Assembly: GCA_019637955.1 (NCBI GenBank) | Contig: JAHBUS010000002.1 | Span: forward strand, 372,001 to 436,000 | DNA from: Pseudobdellovibrionaceae bacterium | Lineage (GTDB): Bacteria > Bdellovibrionota > Bdellovibrionia > Bdellovibrionales > Bdellovibrionaceae | DNA: 64,000 nucleotides | Direction: 5' to 3' | Shown here: in pieces, positions 58,730-64,000 of the stretch | How positions within the stretch are numbered: the stretch's first letter is position 1 | How the letters are laid out: every line of letters starts with the position of its first letter | Notes under the pieces: model-generated | Told to the model about the DNA's origin: nothing | Database searches by the model: none | The model's input: only the letters and a program-made list of their open reading frames with translations | Translations under genes and position numbers: made by a program

Positions 58730-60075
58730 TGCGTTTGCAAAGATCGAAATTTCACTTCGTCGGTGTCGGCGGAATCGGCATGTGCGGTCTCGCGGAGCTT
58801 CTCAAAAATATGGGAGCGCAGGTGAGCGGTTCGGATCTTTCCGAGAACGCAAACACCGACCGGTTGAAAGGTCTTGGCGTCACCGTGCATAAAGGTCACC
58901 GCAAAGAGAACGTGGGCGACGTCGACGTGCTTGTTTATTCCAGCGCCGTTTCCATGGACAATCCCGAAATGCAGGAGGCGCTCGCGCGTCAGATTCCGTT
59001 GATTCCGCGCGCGGAAGCGCTGGCCGAAATCATGCATCTCAAGCGCGGGGTTGCCGTCGCAGGGACGCACGGCAAGACGACCACCACTTCGATGACGGCT
59101 TCGATTTTTTTGGCCGCGAAAGTCAAACCCACGATCGTGGTCGGTGGGCGATTGGATTTGATTCAATCCACGGCGCTGCTCGGAACCGGCGAATGGATGG
59201 TGGTCGAGGCCGACGAGAGCGATGGCAGTTTCTCGAAGCTCTCGCCCGAAATCGCGATCATCACCAATATTGATTCGGACCATCTCGACTACTACAAGAG
59301 CTTCGACAATTTGAAGAACGCTTTCCTGAACTTTGCCCTGAAGATCCCGTTCTACGGGTCGGTGATCGTTTGGGGCGACGACCCCTCGATCCGCGAAATC
59401 TTTCAGCGGTTTCCGAAGCGCGTGCTCATGTATGGCTTTGAGCCCCACAACGATTTCGTTCTGAAAGGCGAAAAAGGCCGCTACGAACTTTTCGAAGGCG
59501 AAAAGAGCCGCGGCTTTTTTGAAGTTCATATTCCCGGGAAGCACAACGCTCTGAACGCGGCCGCGAGCATGATCGCGGGTCTGCAAGCCGGGTTCTCCTT
59601 CGAAACCTGTGCCGAAGGCTTGCGTCAGTTCAGCGGCGTGGACCGGCGTTTTCAGCTCAAAGGCGAGGCGGGCGGTGTGCAGGTGTTCGATGACTACGGT
59701 CACCATCCGACGGAGGTGCGGGCGGCCCTTCAAGGTTTTCGCGAGAAATTTCCGGACCGCCGTTTGGTGGTCATGTTTCAACCTCACCGGTATTCGCGAA
59801 CGCAGATCTGCTGGCACGAATTCACGACCTGCTTTAGCCAGTGCGACGAACTGATTTTGACCGATATCTACGCCGCGGGTGAGGCGCCCATCGACGGTAT
59901 CACGTCCGAGCGTTTAGTTTCGGAAGTGAAGCACGGTTCGGCCCTTTATTTGAAAAAAGATGGCGAGCTCTCGGCCAAAATCAAATCGCAGATAAAGCCC
60001 GGTGATGTCTTCGTCACGCTTGGTGCGGGCGACGGCTGGAAAGTCGGTCTCGAGCTTTTGCAAATGCTGAAGTAA
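58729..60075 (+). CDS. murC: UDP-MurNAc:L-Ala ligase MurC
   Basis: A 448-residue Mur ligase that adds the first amino acid, L-Ala, to UDP-MurNAc. Motifs: FHFVGVGGIGMCGLAELL, VSGSDLSENANTDRL, the ATP loop VAGTHGKTTTTSM, EADESDGSF, NIDSDHLDYY, IPGKHNALNAAA and DDYGHHPTEV, with FQPHRYSRT in the C-domain. Length is normal. It is coupled to murG by a one-base overlap. Confidence 0.97.
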   Translation: MRLQRSKFHFVGVGGIGMCGLAELLKNMGAQVSGSDLSENANTDRLKGLGVTVHKGHRKENVGDVDVLVYSSAVSMDNPEMQEALARQIPLIPRAEALAEIMHLKRGVAVAGTHGKTTTTSMTASIFLAAKVKPTIVVGGRLDLIQSTALLGTGEWMVVEADESDGSFSKLSPEIAIITNIDSDHLDYYKSFDNLKNAFLNFALKIPFYGSVIVWGDDPSIREIFQRFPKRVLMYGFEPHNDFVLKGEKGRYELFEGEKSRGFFEVHIPGKHNALNAAASMIAGLQAGFSFETCAEGLRQFSGVDRRFQLKGEAGGVQVFDDYGHHPTEVRAALQGFREKFPDRRLVVMFQPHRYSRTQICWHEFTTCFSQCDELILTDIYAAGEAPIDGITSERLVSEVKHGSALYLKKDGELSAKIKSQIKPGDVFVTLGAGDGWKVGLELLQMLK

Positions 60076-60128
60076 AAAGTGCGCGGGCCCGCTCTTGGCT
60101 TCGCTAACCTTGAGGAGGGGAGGTCGAG

Positions 60129-60593
60129 ATGTGGTTCCCATTTTTGTTTATTGGTCTGGTTTGGGGCGCCCCGAGCGTTCGCTGTGATTACGCCCTGCTG
60201 AATTCGATGGTTCCCAAGCTCGAGGAGGGCGTGTTCTCTTACGTCGCCCAGCACTCGGGTCTTCGTCTTGAAGTTGGCGGAAAAGCCGAGTCCTTGGCCG
60301 GCCCTTTCGACCGCGAGGCGCTAAAGCGCAAACTGACTTCGTGCACCCCGGCGGTCCTTGCCTGTTTGGATCCGAAGGTCCTTCCCAGCTCGATCGAGGT
60401 GTCCTTCGATCTCGCCTTCAAAAAAAAGACCTCGGTGACTTCGGGGTTCGAAGTGTCGGCAGCTCCCGCCCTCAAGCCTGAGCAGCGTCAATGCATCATC
60501 GATGCGTGGTCGACGTTGTCGTTCGCGGCGCCGGGCCGCGACTACGAAAAAGTGCGCGTGCGCATTCCCATACGCATTGCCAAAGCTCCCTGA
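60129..60593 (+). CDS. Small exported protein between murC and murB, unknown
   Basis: A 154-residue protein with a short signal peptide (MWFPFLFIGLVWGAPSVRC; the Cys at 19 lacks a convincing lipobox). The C-terminal 75 residues (EVSFDLAFKKKTSVTSGFEVSA, QRQCIIDAWSTLSFAAPGRDYEKVRVRIPIRI) resemble the AgmX/PglI or TonB-like C-terminal fold, in which a Cys pair and a W.L.FPAPG-type motif occur; the match is by eye. GGAGGGGAGG precedes the ATG. It lies 19 bases before murB and is probably cotranscribed with it. Confidence 0.72.
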   Translation: MWFPFLFIGLVWGAPSVRCDYALLNSMVPKLEEGVFSYVAQHSGLRLEVGGKAESLAGPFDREALKRKLTSCTPAVLACLDPKVLPSSIEVSFDLAFKKKTSVTSGFEVSAAPALKPEQRQCIIDAWSTLSFAAPGRDYEKVRVRIPIRIAKAP

Positions 60594-60612
60594 CGCGGAG
60601 AGAATCATCGCT

Positions 60613-61500
60613 GTGGAGATCCAAAACAACGTCGCGCTCGCGACCTACACCTCTTGGCTGATCGGCGGACCGGCGGATCATTTTTGTCGACCCAAAGATG
60701 TCGAGCAGCTGCGTGAAGCTCAAAGCTGGGCGCGGGCGAAGGGCCTGCCGATCACGGTTTTAAGTGGTGGTAGCAACGTGCTGATCAGCGATCAAGGTGT
60801 GCGAGGGTTGGTGATTTGCCTTAAGGATTTCGCCGGCACCGAGATGAGCGTCGAGGGTGGCCGGTTCCGTCTGACCGTCAAGGCGGGCACGGGCAAGTCC
60901 GAGCTTCTCAAAATCTTCTTGAAAGAAAAACTCGCCCCCGCTTTGTTCTTGGCCGGAATTCCCGGCGATGTCGGTGGCGGCGTTGTGATGAATGCGGGCG
61001 TTGCTGAAGCGATGGTGCCTCGAGAATTTACCGAGATCACCGAATGGATCGAGGTGCTCAAGCCCGACGGTTCGCTCAAGACGTACCAACATGGCGAACT
61101 CAAATGGTCGTACCGTCACTCGAGCGGTTGGGAGCCGGGGATCATCACGCGCGTCGGGATTCAGTGGCCGCACCGGCAAGATCCCTCCATTTTGGAGCAG
61201 GTGCGCGCGGCGAACAAAGTGCGCCTCAGCAAACAGCCTTTGGATATGCCCAGTTGCGGCTCCGTTTTCGTCAATCCGCCTGGACTTAAGGCCGCGCAGC
61301 TCATCGACTCCTCGGGGCTGAAGGGCTACACTGTGGGCGAAGCGCAAGTCTCGACGAAGCACGCCAATTTTATCGTCAATTTGGGAGCGGCCAAGGCGCA
61401 AGATATCTGGAGCGTCATTCAGCACGTCAAGGCCACGGTGAAGAGCCAAAAATCCGTCGAACTTCAAACCGAAGTCGTCCGGATGGGAGACTGGGCTTAA
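60613..61500 (+). CDS. murB: UDP-N-acetylenolpyruvoylglucosamine reductase MurB
   Basis: A flavoenzyme of about 295 residues that reduces UDP-GlcNAc-enolpyruvate to UDP-MurNAc with NADPH. Motifs: TSWLIGGPADHFCRP, VLSGGSNVLISDQGVRGLVI (FAD binding), GIPGDVGGGVVMNAG, WSYRHSSG, CGSVFVNP with the catalytic Ser, and GEAQVSTKHANFIVN with the catalytic Glu downstream. The start is taken as GTG at 60613; GGAG lies 13 bases upstream, rather far, and no ATG is available, so the first few residues are uncertain. Confidence 0.94.
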   Translation: MEIQNNVALATYTSWLIGGPADHFCRPKDVEQLREAQSWARAKGLPITVLSGGSNVLISDQGVRGLVICLKDFAGTEMSVEGGRFRLTVKAGTGKSELLKIFLKEKLAPALFLAGIPGDVGGGVVMNAGVAEAMVPREFTEITEWIEVLKPDGSLKTYQHGELKWSYRHSSGWEPGIITRVGIQWPHRQDPSILEQVRAANKVRLSKQPLDMPSCGSVFVNPPGLKAAQLIDSSGLKGYTVGEAQVSTKHANFIVNLGAAKAQDIWSVIQHVKATVKSQKSVELQTEVVRMGDWA

Positions 61501-61530
61501 GGAATCAGCGTCTTGCCAGGAGGGCGAGTT

Positions 61531-62271
61531 TTGAAAGCAGCGGCAAAAACGTTTTTGTACCTGGTTCTGTTGATCGCGAGCGTGGGCGGTTCTTTCTATG
61601 GACTTGAGCGCAAAGGATTTTTCGCTCTCGAGCAGATCGACATCGTCGTCACGCAAAATACCGATCAGCCTCGATTCATGAAACCCGCGGTGACCGAACT
61701 CGATGCGCAAATGGAAAAGTTGCGCGGACAATCTTTGTGGCGTTTGGATCTCGACGACGTGAACGCGCAGGTGTCGAGTCTTCCGTGGGTGTCGAATCTT
61801 CAGGTGCGCCGTCATTGGCCGGACCGTCTCGAGGTTCGCATCGCCCCGAAGCTCGTCAAATTTTTGTTCGTCGGTAAAGACGGCAAGTTGTTTCCGGTCC
61901 TCGAAGACGGAACTTTCTTGAATCCCGTTGCGGTTGAAAACATGCCCGATGTGGTTCTCTTGCGCGGCGATCGCTTCGCGACGGACAAACAACTTTTGCA
62001 CCGCGCGCTCTCCACGCTGAACGAAATTCCCGACGACGGAAGCTTCTCGAAGAAAACGATTTCGGAAATCCGTTTCGACAACAAAGAAGGTTTCTGGGCG
62101 ACGATGATGAAGCAAGGCGTGCGCGTGAAGCTCGGCGATGACGGCGTGAATTTGAAAGCGGATCGCATTTCTCAAGTGCTTGACTACCTCGAAGCGCACC
62201 AGTTGGATGCGCGCGTCATCGACGCCAATTTGACAAAGAAAGTTCTTGTCAGGCTGCGTAAGGGCCCCTAG
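61531..62271 (+). CDS. ftsQ: Cell division protein FtsQ
   Basis: A 246-residue bitopic protein of the FtsQBL complex. It has a short cytoplasmic N-terminus, one helix (about 7-24), then a POTRA-like domain (ERKGFFALEQIDIVV to WRLDLDDVNAQVSSLPWVSNLQVRRHWPDRLEVRI) and the FtsQ beta-domain. The segment PWVSNLQVRRHWPDRLEV is the family signature. TTG at 61531 is chosen because AGGAGG lies eight bases before it; an earlier TTG at 61513 lies upstream of that ribosome site. ddl, often found just before ftsQ, is absent. Confidence 0.9.
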   Translation: MKAAAKTFLYLVLLIASVGGSFYGLERKGFFALEQIDIVVTQNTDQPRFMKPAVTELDAQMEKLRGQSLWRLDLDDVNAQVSSLPWVSNLQVRRHWPDRLEVRIAPKLVKFLFVGKDGKLFPVLEDGTFLNPVAVENMPDVVLLRGDRFATDKQLLHRALSTLNEIPDDGSFSKKTISEIRFDNKEGFWATMMKQGVRVKLGDDGVNLKADRISQVLDYLEAHQLDARVIDANLTKKVLVRLRKGP

Positions 62272-62278
62272 GCTAAAA

Positions 62279-62363
62279 GTCGTAGGACATGAGTCCTGCT
62301 CGAGACTTACCTCACTGTACTTAGGTCTCGAAGTCGCTCAAGACTGAGCTTAAGGATGAGTAT
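62279..62363 (+). promoter_or_regulatory. ftsQ-ftsA intergenic leader with three hairpins
   Basis: Three consecutive stems: AGGAC/GTCCT (62284-62297), CGAGAC/GTCTCG (62301-62330) and GCTCA/TGAGC (62336-62349). The last ends only a few bases before the GGATGAG ribosome site (62353-62359) of ftsA. No T-run follows any of them, so they are not intrinsic terminators. They may affect ftsA translation or mRNA processing. Confidence 0.4.
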
Positions 62364-63629
62364 ATGAAATCCAGTCTGCCCGTGATTGCGGGACTCGACA
62401 TTGGATCTAGCAAAGTCTCCGTCGTTATCGGAGTCGTCAACCAGTCCGCTGGATCTGAGCCTATCCTTGAAGTTGTTGGCGTCGGCACTGCTCCCAATAC
62501 CGGGATCCGCCAAGGCGTCGTCGTGAATATCGAAGCCACCACCGAAAGCATCCGCAAAGCCCGCGAAGAAGCCGAACTGATGTCCGGCTACAAAATCGAA
62601 GAAGTCTGGGTCAGCGTTTCGGGTTCGCACATCCGCTCGTTTGATTCGCGCGGCATGGTCGCGATCAAGAATAAAGAAGTCACCAAGCAAGACATGGACC
62701 GCGTGATCGAAGCCGCGAAAGCGGTGGCCGTTCCCACGGACCGCACCGTTTTGCACGTCATCCCCCGCGAGTACAAAGTCGATGGGCAAGATGGCATCTT
62801 GGACCCGATCGGCATGGCGGGTATCCGCCTTGAAGCCAACGTTCACATCGTGACCGGCGGCCAAACCGCGATCGCCAACAATTTGAAATGCATCGAACGC
62901 GCCGGCCTGCACGTGGCCGGACTCGTTTTGGATCAACTCGCTTCGGCGATGTCGGTCTTGAGCGAAGACGAAAAGAACCTGGGCGTGTGCGTGGCCGATC
63001 TCGGCGCGGGCTCTTGCCACATGGTTTACTTCGTGAACGGAAGCGTGGCGCAGACGTCGGCGATCCCGATCGGCGGTCAGCACTTCACGCACGATATTGC
63101 CATCGGTCTGCGCACGCCGCAGATCTCGGCCGAAGATTTGAAAAAACGTTATGGCTGCGCGCTTGCGACCTTGATTCATGAAGACGAAACGATCGAGGTC
63201 GAAGGCGTGGGCGGCCGGAAGTCGCGCACGGTCTTGCGCCGCGATTTGGCCGAGGTGATCGAGCCTCGCGCCGAAGAGTGTTTGCAGATGATTCAGAACG
63301 ATCTTCGCATGAGCGGTCTGGTTCCGCTGCTCGGTTCGGGCATTGTCCTGACCGGCGGCGCAGCTGAGCTCGAAGGCATGATCGAAATGGGCGAATTCTT
63401 GTTCGATATTCCCGCTCGCCGCGGGATGCCCGGTCACATCGGTGGTCTTACCGAAGTTGTGAAGTCGGGCGCATTCGCGACGGCCGTGGGCCTCTTGCTC
63501 TACGGTCACGCTCAAAAACGGTACACAAAAGCATTCAATCAGCAGGATGAAGGACTCTCCGATTCGATCAACTCGTCGTTGAACACGATTTCGAGCCGGG
63601 TGAAAGGGTTCTTCCAGGATTTATTCTAG
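62364..63629 (+). CDS. ftsA: Cell division protein FtsA
   Basis: A 421-residue actin-like ATPase that tethers FtsZ filaments to the membrane. Motifs: AGLDIGSSKVSVVIG (phosphate 1), the SHS2/1C domain, VADLGAGSCHMVYFVNGS (phosphate 2), GSGIVLTGGAAELEGM (adenosine) and a C-terminal amphipathic helix SSRVKGFFQDLF for membrane binding. GGATGAG precedes the ATG. ftsZ follows after 30 bases. Confidence 0.97.
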   Translation: MKSSLPVIAGLDIGSSKVSVVIGVVNQSAGSEPILEVVGVGTAPNTGIRQGVVVNIEATTESIRKAREEAELMSGYKIEEVWVSVSGSHIRSFDSRGMVAIKNKEVTKQDMDRVIEAAKAVAVPTDRTVLHVIPREYKVDGQDGILDPIGMAGIRLEANVHIVTGGQTAIANNLKCIERAGLHVAGLVLDQLASAMSVLSEDEKNLGVCVADLGAGSCHMVYFVNGSVAQTSAIPIGGQHFTHDIAIGLRTPQISAEDLKKRYGCALATLIHEDETIEVEGVGGRKSRTVLRRDLAEVIEPRAEECLQMIQNDLRMSGLVPLLGSGIVLTGGAAELEGMIEMGEFLFDIPARRGMPGHIGGLTEVVKSGAFATAVGLLLYGHAQKRYTKAFNQQDEGLSDSINSSLNTISSRVKGFFQDLF

Positions 63630-63659
63630 TCGGCGTCACCGCCGGCAAGAGGGGGCATC

Positions 63660-64000
63660 ATGTTTGAACTCGAAGAAAACATCAGCATCGGGGCGAATAT
63701 CAAAGTGGTCGGCGTCGGCGGCGGCGGAAGCAACGCGGTCTCGACCATGATCGAAGGACAAATGAACGGCGTTTCGTTCATCGTCGCCAACACGGACATC
63801 CAAGCACTCAACGCCAACAAAGCGCCCGGTAAAATTCAACTGGGCCTCGATCTCACAAAAGGTCTCGGCGCGGGCGCGAATCCCGACGTCGGCCGCCGGG
63901 CCGCGATCGAATCTTACAACGAAATCGTCGAAAAACTTCAGGGCGCCGACATGGTGTTCGTCACGGCCGGTATGGGCGGTGGAACCGGAACGGGCGGAGC
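63660..64000 (+). CDS. ftsZ: Cell division protein FtsZ, N-terminal part (truncated by window end)
   Basis: The first 113 residues of the tubulin-like GTPase that forms the division ring. Visible are [18 protein letters not shown] (nucleotide-binding loop), [26 protein letters not shown] and the start of the tubulin signature [22 protein letters not shown] lies just before the ATG. The rest of the gene is beyond the right edge. Confidence 0.97.
   Translation, partial: MFELEENISIGANIKVVGVGGGGSNAVSTMIEGQMNGVSFIVANTDIQALNANKAPGKIQLGLDLTKGLGAGANPDVGRRAAIESYNEIVEKLQGADMVFVTAGMGGGTGTGG

Overview
The window is a dense, mostly intergenic-poor stretch of a GC-rich chromosome. Its content points to a Bdellovibrionota-type (Bdellovibrio-like) Gram-negative bacterium: a Tad/Flp (type IVb) pilus locus of divergent type, a motAB pair, many short lipoproteins and outer-membrane barrels, several secreted peptidases and peptidoglycan enzymes, and a complete division/cell-wall (dcw) cluster whose FtsI carries a C-terminal PASTA-like domain. 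The taxonomic assignment is inferred from gene content and style; no 16S rRNA, tRNA, CRISPR array, insertion sequence or prophage was seen.

Region 1 (1-12 kb): the 3' end of aspS, a small cytosolic protein behind a sigma-28-like promoter, then a Tad locus on the minus strand. In transcription order the locus holds the Flp pilin, a TadE-like and a TadG-like protein, a tiny prepilin-like protein, an RcpC/CpaB-like protein and an unknown envelope protein. The minus-strand genes then resume with a receiver-histidine kinase, the RcpA/CpaC secretin and the TadA/CpaF ATPase. Two plus-strand genes split the locus: a striking Met/Gly-rich exported protein with 36-bp tandem repeats, and an amidohydrolase. 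TadB, TadC, TadZ and a prepilin peptidase are not in the window.

Region 2 (12-32.6 kb): folate (folD), rRNA/ribosomal-protein modification (rlmI-like, rsmE, prmA, rluB-like), heptose activation (hldE C-terminal domain type), a redoxin/YtkA/outer-membrane operon, coiled-coil proteins, and an operon joining DsbD to a secreted cysteine-rich metzincin protease.

Region 3 (32.6-45.5 kb): motA-motB behind a sigma-28-like promoter; a DnaQ-type exonuclease with a WYL-like tail; a receiver-GGDEF diguanylate cyclase next to a signal peptidase II fused to a HAMP module; and a PBP4-type D,D-peptidase, a lytic transglycosylase and an M14 carboxypeptidase in a row, a set well suited to remodelling cell wall and degrading protein. 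Then come upp-like and hpt genes and a 45-bp palindromic repeat array.

Region 4 (45.6-64 kb): rsmH-ftsL-ftsI-[two convergent genes]-murE-murF-mraY-murD-[lipoprotein]-ftsW-murG-murC-[small protein]-murB-ftsQ-ftsA-ftsZ. These genes make the lipid-linked peptidoglycan precursor and build the divisome. mraZ is not upstream of rsmH and ddl is not in its frequent place between murB and ftsQ. ftsZ runs off the right edge.

The most unusual items are the Met-rich repeat protein inside the split Tad locus, two ~127-bp gene overlaps among the pseudopilin genes, the LspA-HAMP fusion, the DnaQ-WYL fusion, an intrinsic terminator buried in the coding sequence of a convergent gene, a switch-like set of alternative stems at 19231-19320, and a dispersed GC-palindrome repeat family with a four-copy array.
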